A stretch of DNA of 64,000 nucleotides, taken from NCBI GenBank assembly GCA_947561715.1, contig OX387205.1:3725001-3789000 (forward strand), read 5' to 3'. This document shows, piece after piece, positions 12,612 through 26,139 of the stretch (positions within the stretch are counted from its first letter, which is position 1; the number at the start of each line of letters is the position of its first letter). The notes under the pieces were generated by a model. That model was not told the DNA's origin, ran no database searches, and saw only the letters and a program-made list of their open reading frames with translations. This stretch comes from Ascidia mentula (Eukaryota; Chordata; Ascidiacea; Phlebobranchia; Ascidiidae). The position numbers and the translations under genes were made by a program.

Positions 12612-15600
12612 TCAATGAGTGTAAAGGCTTGCAGCAAAGACGATGTCCCTTTTGATAAGTTCCGAACATTTTTCCATCTTGGCGTGTAGAGTCGGATCAC
12701 CGATGACGCGAGCTGCGTTTCTGACGTCATGGCACGTTTCGTTTAGACGTTGTATCGTCCTCACAATCACACCTGAAAACATAGGTTATCTTGTACACAA
12801 TTTACCTCAGAAAAAATACGTGTATTGCATTATGGATTAGGCGGCAATAAAACTACCATTTCTTGTTATTCCTTTGAAAAAGAGTAAATTATTTGTAGCA
12901 AGGCTCTGAGGACTGAAAAAATGCCAGAAACATTTATAAATTCGTGCCAACAAGGAAACACACGTGCGATAACATACTGCATTGCTGTTTAATAAGATAT
13001 TCGCCCTCGGATAGCTTTGCTTACTGCATCTTTGCAAGTAACAAGGTTTTAACTAGGTGTCCCTAAAAAAACTTTTCGGGCGCCGCAGTAAAAAAAATCA
13101 TTTGTTTGAATTCGTTGCAAATTTTTTTTTTGCTGTTTTATTTGGCCGATTAAAAACAGTGAAGCGGATTTAGACCAAGATTGGTGTATTTTATCAAACA
13201 AAACCACCATACCTTCTTGCACCATAGTGAGGTTGGTAATGTCCTTGAAAGTGGTTCCTTTAGCCCACTCGTACACGACTTCAACCAGGCCGAATTTCAG
13301 AGTCCCAACAAAATCTTCTACCGGTTGACGAATACCAAATTGCCACTGAGTTGTTCCAACCATTGTGGCAACTTCTATGATGCGGTTCATACCCTGATAG
13401 ATTAAAATCACCCATTAATGAAAGGGTGCTGTTAACTGTCGGATCGCGGGAAAACTGCTTTGGTTTTTCATTTTCGGCCCAATTAGTTTTTCACTGCCTC
13501 CAAAGTTAAACGTGTTATTCCTATTGTGATGTCAAAAAGTGACATTATGATGCAAGGTCGTATCACCGTAGATAAAAAAGTGAAAATCGGTGGCCGAAAA
13601 ACGAACACAATACACAACATACTTTCTTCTTCGAAAAGGAACAACTTACTTCTTTAAGGCGTGGCGTCAAATTAACTTCTTCCATTTCAACTTTTTGTTG
13701 GAAGACAACGCACGATAACAACGCGACAATTTCCACTGGATCGAGAGTGGAAAACACGTTCTCGAATACCAGCTCCGTGAGGACGATTTCGTGGTTCGAT
13801 ATTTCGCAAGCTACTCGACCTTTTAACTGCACAGCGCCTCCAGCGTCCACATAACGAAGTTCTTTTAGCACCTGACAGGAGTCAATTTGATTTAACAGCA
13901 GTTTTTTTGTTTGGAATTGATATGTATAGACAGCAAAGCCAAATATTTATATATTGAAAATGGAGGTATGATACAATACGAGTATTACAATCACAATACG
14001 GTTTACTACGAAATAATCAAAATGTCCCATATATCAGCATTTAAGTTAAAGATGAAAGTTTGCGTTGTCGGACCCTCCTGTAGCTTTATGGCCAACAAAG
14101 ACTTGGTTTAAGACTTTTTATTCAACAACTTTGGTAAAATCCCAAGTCGTTTATCTTGTTCTTTGATATACATATGTATATATATGCATTAACGGATTTG
14201 AATAAGCGGTACCGATAATACCAAAAGAAATATATCGACCGAACAACACTGCAAGGCAAACGGCTTCGGATTTTACACCAAAGTTGTTGAGCATTAAAGT
14301 TATACGTAGGCTACTTATTGGGAATAAAATTATAGAGAAATTGTTACTGATGCTACCAGGCATATTTATTGCTGAATACTGCCCTTCTGGCAAACTGAAT
14401 ATTAGGACTTTTTGTCATTGTAGGAATCTTTATTACATAAATTAAAATAAGTTGTAATGTCAATATTTTTAATTGCGTGTTAAATTTTATTGCAATATAG
14501 TGATTTAGTTTTTTGTTGATACCTCCACCCTTTGCTGGTATTCGGGCAAAAGATGCAAACTCGCTTCACTCAGAAGAAACTTAATGTTGTTGAACTCTTT
14601 CTTTAGTTTTAAATAGGAATTGACCTCTTCAACCTTTGAAACAAGCAGAAGGTCTTAGTCGGTGTAAGTTAAATTCACAATGAAGGACTTTACAATACCT
14701 GGCTATTAAACCTTGGCAACGCCACACAAGTGAATGCCGTTGCTATGGAGTCCTCCAAACTGCGCATGCGCATCACTTCCTCGACGAGTTCCATTTGGTT
14801 GACGCCAAGGTCAGAAACAAGGTCAATCGAATTGAAACCATGCGGATTGTTTTCGACCAATCGAAGCAGTTCTTGTGTAGCGATCACCGTTGATTGGTCG
14901 GGAGGATCCAATCTGAACCAATCAAAAAAGCCGATTCAAAATACTAAAACGAGTACTGCATTTGAATTCAAAAACGCAGAATTTGAACAACTGATTTAAT
15001 TGTTTTTTTGTTTTTTTTTATAAAATTGCCTGTGATAAAAAAATACGGTTTATTATGTTTTTTTTACTATACGTTGCACAAATGGCGATTTTACAGGAAA
15101 TAGTATTTCATTAGAGTTTTGTGGTAAGTTTATTATTTTTCATAAATTTTTTTGCAAGATTGTATTTCTTTTGAAACAGTGATTCCCAAGGGCAAAGTTG
15201 TGAATTTTCTTGGAATAAAAGATGAATGTGACATAGGAAATACGACAGTTTAGAAACAAAAACGCACTCAAGAACCGCCTGAAACAATCCTATAGACCCC
15301 TTGTGGGTTCGCGATCCCCAGATTGGGAACAGCTACACTGTTTAAGAGATGCTCCAAATTATAACATCGAAACGTTTGGATTACTAAACATTTCAAAACA
15401 ATAATGGCTCTGTTGTGCATTTGTGCTGCCAGGCAAACTACATTTAAACAGGACTGCTTTTGTGCCATAAGTTAATGTACTTTATTCTTCCGACGTTTCG
15501 TCTGCCATACAGCAAGACTTAATCGGGGTTTAACATCACAATACAAACTGTAACCACAAAATATTCAAAGGCGCAAAAAAAAAATAGTGAAATCACGTGA

Positions 15601-18600
15601 TGGAGGCAAAAAAATACTGCGATTGTATAGTGCCGGAAAATACACACATTAATTTACGCCAGAAGTGCTGTCTTGTTAAAAATGGCTCTGCCGTTTTCGC
15701 CAAGTTATAACAACATATAGATCTTACGTACCGTCGATAAACGATGCTTTTTCGGGCGATTACCCCAGGAAGAAACTTACACCGAAAAAGAAACTGCTGG
15801 AAGGCGTCATAACTTACCGAAACCGAGGTAACGATCTCCTGTCGTGATCGGCTATCACTTTTTCCGCAGCTATCTTGATCGTCTTGTCTGTAACGTACGA
15901 CACTTCCCTCGGCCGTACTTCCATCACGATCTGCGTTTATAAATAGATGCATCGGATACAAGATTCATGTGTTGCGTCTTACGATCGGAAAGCACCTAAC
16001 TTATATTACCACCACATGTTGTTTACGTCTGCCGATGGATTTTAAACTTTTTTTGCTGATAATACGCTTAAAAACCATGCTTAACAACCAAAAATGATAA
16101 GCAAGAGGTAACTTTGAAGGGCATATCTACAGACCGATTTAACTCTTTCATATTCAACTGTGGGTGAGAAATTAACGCTCATGCCAAGTTTTGCTATAAC
16201 ATTCAAAAGGTAAGGGTTTGGCCGTTAGGTTATTTGACCTGACATGACCCAGCTGCACTCGACGAAAATTGCCAACAATACCCAATTTTGTGCAACTTTT
16301 GCTGCCAGTGTTCCTACAATTTAAACTGGACTGCTCTTTTAGCATAAATTAACGTACTTTATTCTTCGGACGTTTCGTCTACCATGTATACAGGAAAGAT
16401 ATCATCAGGGTTTAACATCACAATTTAAACGTCAACTACATAACATACAAAAGCACAAAAATGCCAGAAGAGCAGTCCTATTTAAATATCCAAGTTTTGT
16501 ATTAAAAAAGTTTTGCCCGAACTAATACTGTGAGAGCAAAGCAAGTTATTTCATGTTCGAAGATATTTTGTGAAAAGTGGGCAGGGCACCAACCTGACTG
16601 GGTTTTCTTTCGGGTCTAAAAAGGGTTTTCCGCAGGAGAGAGGCAGGATGCCACTTGCTTACGTCATCGCGCTCGCCCGCGTCACCTTCTTGCGTCATCA
16701 CGAGCACGGTGAAGGTTTTTTCCGTTTTCTTGGTGTTGGCCTTGGAAAACGCGTAATGTTGTTACGTCAACCAAGTCACATAATGCTTGCATCAATGGTG
16801 GAAGACATTTAAGATGAGTTTTAGTCATAACTGCAGACTTGGGACACAGGCAACATTTTGCTATATCACAAATATTATGTTGTTGTTGTTGTTGTAAAGA
16901 AAAACACTGTAATAGGCTTCCTCAAGCTTTTGCTATTTCACCCCTGTAGCTGAGTAGTGGGAATAAAAATTACACGTTATGGAATCGATGCGTGTTGTTA
17001 CTTAGTTCGTAGCTGCAAGAGGCTAGGTAAAAATCAAGTTTAAGGTGTACATAACAGGATAGAAAGCGGATGTCCAAGAGCAAATCGAGCCTTTGCTATG
17101 TAACAAACCGAACTGACTCTTTTCTTGTTAAAGTGGTCCCAAATTTTGTTGCACTTTACCCGATTTTTTTAAAGGAAAACCTCCAAATCCTTTTAAACAA
17201 GGGCACATTTTCACAATTGAGGAGCAGGGAAAAAATCTCACCTTTAACGTGACAGCTACATGCTGTGGGTATGGCTCACAATCAAGCACAATCACTCTTC
17301 CCGAATGCAACATCCGCATCCCGGCTCCACTCAGAAGTGTCTCTTCCTGGATGTGGGCACGGAGCTGGATGAGCTCTTCGCAGTTGTCAAGGTAACGCTC
17401 GTAATCGCTCCTATTCAGCAGCTCGGTGATCTCAAACTTCTCATCAATTTCTTCCTGGAGTTTGCGGAGTCGCTCTTCCTGCGCCTTGGAGTCCTTGCGC
17501 GCGTGAAACTCGGAGAAGCTCCTCTTCATAACCTCTTCCACTCGGAGCTGTTCCACGCGGAGGAGGTTGAGGATCATGGAGTAGGTGAGACGGAATTGGG
17601 ATTCCAACTTGGTGGGTCTTCCCAACATCATGTGATTGAGCTCGGAAGACTCCGGAACGTCGCCCTGGATAAAATATCGAAAACATGGAACAGTTATTTA
17701 CGGTTTTTAAGTAAAAAATGCCGGTCAAGTACATCAATAAGTAATGCACTTAAACGCAAAAAAGCGCGGGAAAGTATGAAAAAGTCGATAAGGTGGCACG
17801 TGTGCAGACAGGAACGCAATTAAATATTACTTGTGGGGCGAATTTCACGTGGAGCTGTCCACAAGAGGGCGACAAAGATTTACAATATACAATTATTGAA
17901 TACTCTATACGAGTACATTCTTTTTTGTCATCAATGTCACGTACTAAATGTTTTAGTACAATTTCGCATCAAATACATGTGTCACGATTTGCGTTGAGCA
18001 ATTTAAGTATAGTTTATATGCCCTTATTACACCAAACGCAAAAAAGTCACCCTGATTGAGCGTAACATTACCTTGCACAAAATAATAACGGTGCCGGTGG
18101 AGTCGAGACCTCTTCTCCCAGCCCTGCCAGCCATCTGTATATATTCACCTGCACAACAGTAAATAATTTCAGGTGTTTAATATTCCATAAATATACTTGA
18201 AAAGGAGACAGAATGTATACATATGTGATTTTTGTGACTGTTGTTTTACTTTAACAGGGAAACAGTTTCGACCAATAGGTCTCAGCAGTGCAGCTTGGCA
18301 ACTGTGGATGATCTTGCCCAAAAACGGCTAGGCGGAGACTGTTTACCCATTGCTTTATAAATGTATTATTACTATTAATTATCCTTTAAAAACAACTATG
18401 TATATGTAAAAACTGTACTATATAAAATACAGTTTCTGTTATATCTTAACTGGTGTGCGTCATATGTTGCAACACCAGATCGTAAACAGATCTCAAACAA
18501 AGAAAACATTCCAATTTACAAATGACGTCAGTGGTTCCTGCGCGTGCAAAACAAACGTAGAAAAACAAATTTGCCCGAGGCGCTGCTGGTGAATTGCAGA

Positions 18601-21600
18601 TATGACGCAGTCAGCCAAACCGCAACACATTTAGCCACGCTATTCACGACTCTGGCACGTGAGCAACGACCTTTTCAAGGTCAAACGATTTAGCTTTTCC
18701 AAAACAAATACCGGGAAGTTAAAGGGTTTAAAGGAAAACGTGCATTGGAATTTATGGATTTTTTTACGAATTTAAGTGCTTGAAATTACAATATAAAAAA
18801 CCTAGTGTCTGAATGCAGTTAATTTTATAAAGATCAGTATCATTAGTTTTGATTCAAATACATTTTTTCTTCGATTTAAATAAGAACTCAATTATGCTAT
18901 TTTCAGTGAAATTTGGAAGAGTTCTTTGTTGAAGTTTAAATTCCATCTGTGTCAAACACAACAAGTGGCGTTGGAAAAATCTTGAAATTAGGTAAAAAAA
19001 ACTAAATTACTGTTTCGAGTGATTTACTATTTGCGAATGTAGTATTAGTTGATATTACCGGGCAGTAGGTTTCTCATAGCTGTGCCGTCGTGCTTTCGAA
19101 TGCTGTCGAACACAACAGTACGAGCAGGCATATTCACACCCATAGCGAAAGTCTCCGTAGCGAACAGAAGCTGCAAAAGAGACGAGTCAGTTTTGTAACT
19201 ATAAGACCACCATTATTTATACGTAGCAATAACACTGAAAAAAAACGCTGCAATTACAAAGGGGTTTGCCCATAAGATTGATTTTTGTTCACCACTCGCG
19301 TGCCTTGTCCAACAAACGTGATACATAAAATGGCATGGGTACCAATAAAATTATTAGCGTTATCAAGTCAGGCGCCCATATTTTAACAACGAGTAAAGGC
19401 ACATGGTTCTGCAGAGAGAGGCAGCAATTCCATAGAATTTTTAATTCGAAATCAACTTAACCCTGATCATTTCTTACTAAGGCATGTGACAAATACTGGA
19501 CCGTTTTGTTTGCTTGACCTCTTGTCGGATATTAAGAATATAAGAATGTTCGGGTTTTTTGCCTTTGCTTGCAAGAATATTACAACCGCCCACACACACG
19601 TAATACGTGACGTCAAATCTTCGAATGTTCTTAAATCGTCGTTCGCAATTACGGAAGGCAAAAGCTTTCGCGGAAATATTTGCATTTCAATTACCTTCAC
19701 CAAGCCCCGGGCGAACAACATTTCGACGACTTCCTTGAGAATAGGCAGAATTCCGCTATGGTGAACTCCCACGCCTCGTTCCAACAACGAAGCCATCTGG
19801 AGAACCTGCGATCGGCGAACAACAATCACTACAACCACGAAGACGTCAATGCAACTAGGAGGCTATATTTAAGCATGGAGTGATATAGGGTTGTGCAGAC
19901 AGCTTTAACGCCACATATTTTGTGGAAAATTCTCCACTAAATTCCCAACTTTCATTGGAAAAGGAAATTGCCTACACCAGCACATTTGCCATGTTTTATC
20001 CCCGCCTTTAATCTGACAATATATTTGGAAACCAACTTTATTTTCCAGTACTATATATTACAAAGGTTACGAAATCCACAAGCGTATCGAATTAAAACTA
20101 CCAAGAAAATTTGTTTTCAACATTCGTGATAACGTTCACGTTCGCATCACCTGCGGTAAACTTCGGTCGGTGCCTTTGAGTCTCTGCGCGCATTTGTTGA
20201 AGAAAATATGAACCTCGCTCTTCTCGGCCGATGACGTCAGATCCAGAGACTCGAGACGTGACGCGTTTTCATCGCATCTTCGTCGCGAGAAAGTGAATGC
20301 GACCACCGGGAGCTGGTCCTTCTTTTTCAACCGGTTGATGAGCGAGAGCCAAACGTTTCTGTCCTACATGTTAAAAGCATTGGACATTTTGGGGTGGCCA
20401 TCAATTTGCGATGCCGATATTTTAGCAGGGCATGCTTCAGGCCTAATATTACATAATACACGACAATCTGAATTCTTTTTGTTGTGATGTCATAGCCTGT
20501 AGAAGTGGGCATAATGTGTTTGAAAATTAATCCTGGGTAGAAACTTAAGTTTAAAAGTTCCTCTCGCTAGCGTAATCCCCTAAAAGTACTGACGTAATTT
20601 TATAGATATTGACGTCACAAAAATTCCATGGTCGCGGAAAGTTTTTGCTTGTTGGGGCCTTATGGCGTTCAAACATACTTTAATTGAATGAACAGTAAGC
20701 AATAACGAGAAGTTAACGCTCGTACGACAGCTTATCAAATGTTGCTTTTTAAAATTTTAATCAAATTTTGCTTGTATGTTGATGCGGCTAGCTGTGGGAC
20801 AATCACAAATTATTTGTTGGCGAGTTAATCTAAACATCAGTGCAAGTGCTATTAACTTTGGAACAGGTGCCCTATGTTGTTCACCCCCGCATTAGATACA
20901 TTCCTATTGGAATCTCGTCAAACTGCAAACGACACGCGACGGAAGTAATCCAGGGCCATTTAAGGAACACTCACTGTCGCCATATTTCCGCCGCGCTGCG
21001 TTCTGGCGCCGAACGACTTGCTGTGTTTGGACGTTCTTTCGTCTTTTGCTGCGACTGCTTTCTTGTACCCGGTGGTGAGGTACCGACGATGCGAGTCCAC
21101 GAGCAGGAATAATTCGTCACTTGTTTTACTGCTGTTGCCTGAAAACAAAATACATCGCACGATTACACAAGGCAAATTATCAACTACAAAGCGAAATACA
21201 GAATCCAGTTCATCTATTAGGTTTGATTCCTAACATGTATTTGCGATCCTTCGACAAAGCGTGATATTCCGTTAGGAAATCACCATCAGCACATTGGCCC
21301 TGACTTTTGTCGGTGTCCATGTGTTTTTACTTTTGCATGTTTAGTTAATTTACGTTGTAGTCTTTTGCACAAATGATTTGGTTTGATTTATTGCCTTTTT
21401 GCAATGCAAAGTAAGGTGCTAGTTGTACAATGTGATAAGGTAGAAAAGTAAAAAATCAGGATCGTACCAACACGTGCACTACCCGTGCCCAACGACTTCA
21501 ACTACAACGTTCAATTGGCACATAAGTACAGCAGCCAAACACATTAGCGGTTGCAAACCAGGCACCTCATTCACATACCAGTGTACAGATAATGTTCCAG

Positions 21601-24600
21601 AGGCACGGGTCGCTTTAGGGTGCTGATTACGTATATCCTTTTACGCTTGGTACGTCCGATCCAGTTTGCAAACTCCAGTGTGTTGGGAACGGTTGCGCTG
21701 AGCAAAATGACGTTGCAGTGTTCAGGGAGCATAATGAGGACTTCTTCCCACACAACACCACGCTGTTGGGTAGAAAAAATATATTTTACCTATTAACCTG
21801 TTTGTATTTACCCAGATCACCCGAATTCGTCTGTAAATATGTGTTGTACCTAAACTACACGGTAAAAACATAAATCATTTTTATATTTATTCATTCATTG
21901 GTATATTTTTGCCCAAACACGACAATGGTTGTTTCAATGGCTAATGATATAGGGAACGTTTATATGATGTCTAACGTTGAAAAAGATATGCGCATATTTA
22001 ACGTGAAATGGCCATATAACCTCCGTATCGTTGATATAGTGAACTTCGTCGAATATCACCCACTCCAAGTCCCGTATCACGTCCGACCCATTGTATAACA
22101 TCGACCTGCAAGAAATACAACACACACATCCAGCACGTTTCGCAAATCGTAAATCACACGGTAACCGCAGTTTGGCTGCAGCAACGCACTTTGTAGGTCA
22201 GGAACCACACAAGAAAAAGAGGGAATTTTTCGCGCCAGATACAATTCGAAACAAGATTCACACATACAACAACCAATCACCTTAAAATTTCGGTTGTCAT
22301 GATAAGGCAAAAAGCATCAGGGTGGATTTGAACGTCACCCGTTATGAGACCGACGTCACCAAAAGTTTGCTTAAAATCCCGGAACTTCTGGTTGGAGAGG
22401 GCCTTGATAGGACTTGTGTATACGACCCTGGTCATGTGCTTAGCGCTGAGGGCGATGGCATATTCAGCCACTACCGTTTTGCCTGCAACCAAGTAACAGT
22501 TGTAGAGGTTACTCGTGACATTTGTGGAATATGCGAAGTCGAAAAATATAAAACCCATGTTTTTCTTGAAGATTTATTAAGCTGTGAGTTGTGTTCAAAA
22601 CAATACTATTTTTGTTGAAAACACTAATTTACTACATACAATATTAGGTTTACAAGCCTCGCAGCCCAGACATTGCAGACAAGGAAGGACCTGCGCAGTG
22701 GGACGATCCTGCCAACCATGCTATTGCATTAAACATTGCTGCGTGACTATGTACAAAGCAACATAATGGCGGATATCACGGGGTTACTTCCAATAGTTAA
22801 CGCTTGCATAGCCAGAAACCTGGCAAAAAATTTAAGATATAGGATGCTAGAGCTTACCATGTAACTCTAAATTTTTCGGGTACATGTTACCCTTTGTTTG
22901 AACTTATAAAATTCACCTGCAGAAGTATGGGCTGCGACGAACACGCATTCGTGATTTTCCAATTTGAGAACAGCTTGCTTTTGGAAGATATCGAGCTCGA
23001 AGGGCCACTTGAAAAACGAAAAAAATAAACCACAAGTTCTCAAGCTTTTGTTTGTAAACGACGCACGGACAAGTGGATCGGCGTTTTACTAATTGACAGC
23101 ATTTCGTGGCTTTTTGATGTAATTCGGTAAGTACCTGGTGAGCCATTTTTGGAATCCTCTTGTTAAAATCAACCACCTCACTTGAGATGTCAACTTTTTC
23201 GGCCCAAAGTTCAACAAGTGGAGAACTGTAAAGTGGTGAAAAACTATAATTAGTGGATTTTAGTAAATAGTGAATAAATGGGTGATTGAAAGAAGAGAAA
23301 AGCACAATGGAAATATTCTCCAACAGCCACTTGTGCAATGATACTGGAGAATTTCCCAAAACCCAACCTAAGGTGCTTGCTGGACAAAATGCCATAAAAG
23401 GCATTGTACTGTCTTTGTGTTTGTTCAAAATATTATCAAAATATTACGGTTTTGTGAAACAAAAATTGTTCTGCAAGATACCTTTGTGCATTGGGTTTTG
23501 CAGCCACATCTTTCTCTCCATTATGATCTGACATTTTCTCAGCTTGGATTGGAATCAAGTTGTCTACTATGTTCCTTTGCTCCACATTGGTTTCATCTTT
23601 ATTTGAGTCTTTTGGTGCCTGCTTACAAAGACAGCTGATAAGAAGGTGAAACAACTCATGGGCAATTGCTTCAAATTTACAGGAAAGTTTTCCTCGATTG
23701 AGGTTGAATTTCCCTGAGACTGAAACAGATTTTCAAATTCTCTTTCATCCAAAATATCAGTCAGATTGAAGACACCAGAAGGCTGTGGGCCTGTAGTAAT
23801 TAGTAATTAATTAGCAAATTACATCCTAAAATTAAATGAAAAAGACGTTTTGAAGGCAACATTTTATCATATAAATGAAAAAAAACTTTAAATGATAAAA
23901 TTTTACTTAAAAATATTATATTTGAATGACAACATACATACTTGAAAGTCAATGCAAATAGGTATCACACTTATAATTATCATATCATACAAAATGGTAA
24001 GAAAACCATTTCACAACATAATATTTGGGTTTTAGTGTGGATTTTGGCAACAAAGGTTGTTCACAATGATAGCAAGTGCACAAAACAAAAAAATAACTAC
24101 TTACGTTTAAATTTTGTAAAATCTATTCCATGGTCCAAACCGGGTGGGCAAGACTTTAAGTCTGTTTGAAATCAATGTATAAACTTAAAACAAAACATTA
24201 GTGTGTGCTATTAATACAATTAAATACCATTTTCAAAGTCAAGAGTTGCATCCAACGATTTGGCAAGTAGATCGTCAACCTTAGTCTCATCCATTCCTCC
24301 TAAAACACAATAAGATTATTCGCATGTTACACCTTTTTGAGAAGTTTAAGTTAATATTTAAACACACCAGGCCAAAATGGAAAGTTGGTTGTGGTGCCTC
24401 GAATTGACTGGGAAGGTGGACCTGGTGTACGGAACAAAGAACAGGAGTTTTTGGCCGTCAAAGTCCCTCCAGTATCAGTTTCCTCCTCGTAGAACCCGAG
24501 CATTTCACCGGTGGTCATGTTTCTGTTTACCTTGTCATTAAAAAAATAATCTCATTAGTAAGGTTTCCCTTAACCTTGAAAGCTATGCAAGTGACAAGTT

Positions 24601-25256
24601 TTTATAAAATTCCAGTGATTTAAATGGCTGATACTGACTTTATGGCAGACCTCTATGGTTGATACAAAGCTGTATTTAAGATACATTTGTCACCTGTATA
24701 GATGTCTGTGATTGGCAACTTCCAATAGCAAACAATGAGGCCAGGTCAGTTTCTTTCGGTAAAATTCTGCAGGAAAAATAACCTTGCCTTCAAAATCTTT
24801 GACTTAATCATCCTAAATATAACAACTACATATATAGGAACTGTTCGTTGTCATTTAGTATTTCTTTTATACCCAATAAGAACTGACCTTTGTGTGTGTC
24901 TTGCATGGTGAATTTCCAAATCTTCGGGATGATTCAGAAATTCTTCCCTAATTTGTTCTTCGATAGAATTTAACACCGGTGGAATGCCAATTGGTAGAAG
25001 AGAAGGAATAAGGGAGATATTCTCTGCATTTGATCTTTTGTCCTCTATTACAGCAAAACCACCTGCTATGTCTGTTTCAAGAAATTCCAGATGCAAGTCC
25101 AAACCTATGTGAAAAGGAAAATTGATTTTAAAACATCTTTCAAAAACTGTTTGAAGAATATATCAAACAAATTATATACTCAAAGGCATTTGTTTAAGTA
25201 TTTGGGACAATATACATACCATTATTGGATGTGCTGTCCTCTGACTGACAAGCCAT
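12612..25256 (-). CDS. SKIV2L: SKI2-type RNA helicase, SKI complex subunit (SKIV2L/SKIC2)
   Basis: DExH-box helicase of the SKI complex, which unwinds and threads mRNA into the cytoplasmic exosome. The model has 26 exons: 25256-25220, 25104-24888, 24766-24694, 24530-24368, 24299-24228, 24161-24105, 23790-23681, 23618-23482, 23225-23135, 23007-22917, 22482-22281, 22105-22021, 21762-21579, 21138-20975, 20363-20151, 19805-19695, 19170-19059, 18148-18072, 17664-17242, 16740-16594, 15930-15818, 14912-14699, 14633-14523, 13871-13650, 13393-13213, 12772-12612. The sum is 3768 bp, encoding 1255 aa; human SKIV2L is about 1246. Motifs: Walker A AAHTSAGKT (344-352), DEVH (436-439), SAT (467-469), motif [14 protein letters not shown] (711-722), and a C-terminal DSHCT region from about 1069 ending in AASLYTH. 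The N-terminal SKI-complex-binding segment keeps FPFWPGGMDE. DEVH, rather than the MTR4 pattern, and this N-terminus separate it from MTR4. Introns hold repeats at 15430-15560, 16325-16485 and 18254-18335. Confidence 0.97.
15430..15560. repeat. Dispersed ACGTTTCGTCT repeat, copy 1
   Basis: SKIV2L intron sequence containing, in order, GGACTGCTTTTGTGCC, TACTTTATTCTTCCGACG, TTTCGTCTGCCATACAGC and GGGTTTAACATCACAA. The same ordered blocks recur at 16325-16485, 32768-32890 and 57646-57805. Only the left end with its GGACTGCT block is clear in this copy. Confidence 0.6.
16325..16485. mobile_element. ACGTTTCGTCT MITE-like repeat, copy 2 with both ends
   Basis: This is the best-preserved copy of the family. 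It starts with ACTGGACTGCTCTT at 16325-16338 and ends with AAGAGCAGTCC at 16468-16478, the inverted complement of its GGACTGCTCTT end, so it has terminal inverted repeats. The interior holds AACGTACTTTATTCTTCGG, ACGTTTCGTCT and CATCAGGGTTTAACATCAC. It has no coding capacity and sits in a SKIV2L intron. Confidence 0.65.
16878..16896. repeat. TTG microsatellite
   Basis: A short run of TTG/GTT trinucleotides in a SKIV2L intron, about six units. Confidence 0.7.
18254..18335. repeat. Fragment of the TTTCGACC hairpin family
   Basis: It contains ACAGTTTCGACCAATAGG followed by TCTCAGCAGTGCAGCTTGG, matching one arm of the element at 10501-10767. No second arm follows, so this is a solo arm or decayed copy within a SKIV2L intron. 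Confidence 0.6.
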
Positions 25257-26139
25257 GAGTGGTATTCTTTGATTACATCCCACACAACTATATCTTACAT
25301 TATTTAAGTTACAGCTTGACAAGACATAAAACCCTTAATAAACCTGAAAATATATATATTCACTTTTGATATTGAACAGACCAGAAATGGTCACATTTAA
25401 ATTGTTGAATTTGTCACTTCCAAAGTAAGTTGTATGTATATGAAGCTCAGGAAAATAAACACAGTTTAAGATACCGTGAAATCTCCATCCAAGAACCACT
25501 GCAGTTAATGTGCATTCAACCTGTGCATATCCACATGACACATGAGATTCAACATGAAATTAACATTCAACATACGGAAACAACATTATGTTACAAAACT
25601 GTTTGCAAATAGAATGTGGTAAAGAACATGTTGTTTACCTTTGTGTGGTAAACAACATGTTCTTCACACAACTTGCATGATGCAGCAAAATCTGACTGTG
25701 ACTGCCAGCCAAAAAATTGTTTTGCAAACAGCATTTTGTAATGCACTTACATATAAATACGCCAAACAAACTCTTTTATGTTCTTTGCAAAAAAACCTTC
25801 CCAGAAAATACTTCCTATGCAATTTAGTAATAAACCTTTTCCATGCAATAATTTACCGGTAATTGCATGTTAATGATGAACTTGAAGTAAAAGTGTTTTA
25901 AATGTAAAATAACTTGATGTTATATTAGGTACTTGCAGATGCACTTACAAGTCAAGTTGCTGAATGGTGCACTAGCTTCATTCTTTCATTTGGAATACAA
26001 TACTTTTTCTGTATATCAAAGTTCTTGAACGTAAAAGTTTTACTAAATAAATGGGCATAAACTTTAAGTCATTGAAACTAAAGCATGAAGAAAAAAACAT
26101 GTTTTAAAAGTTTTGTTTACAGACTGTAACTATTGCAAA
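25257..26139. promoter_or_regulatory. Divergent intergenic region between SKIV2L and serpin 1
   Basis: An 883-bp spacer separates the divergent start codons of SKIV2L (minus) and serpin 1 (plus), so it should contain both 5' flanks. It holds the hairpin at 25622-25664. On the serpin side an acceptor-like TTTGTTTACAG ends at 26122, 17 bp before the serpin ATG. I see no confident TATA box. Confidence 0.45.
25622..25664. repeat. Perfect 18-bp inverted repeat (hairpin)
   Basis: AAGAACATGTTGTTTACC at 25622-25639 is followed by a 7-nt spacer and its exact complement GGTAAACAACATGTTCTT at 25647-25664. It lies about 370 bp upstream of the SKIV2L start codon and about 480 bp upstream of serpin 1. It could be a small hairpin element, an RNA stem in a transcript, or a palindromic protein-binding site. 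Confidence 0.8.

Noticed and set aside
17260..17823. 187-codon plus-strand ORF
   Set aside because: It is antisense to the large SKIV2L exon at 17664-17242, whose minus-strand frame matches the family residue by residue.
20358..20366. Acceptor GGACAG before the SKIV2L exon at 20363-20151
   Set aside because: It breaks the reading phase with the previous exon; the TAG five bases upstream keeps frame and restores a DRN-V-W-LSL match to the family.
22913..23428. 171-codon minus-strand ORF as a separate gene
   Set aside because: It reads through two SKIV2L exons and the intron between them; the spliced model explains the conserved parts.
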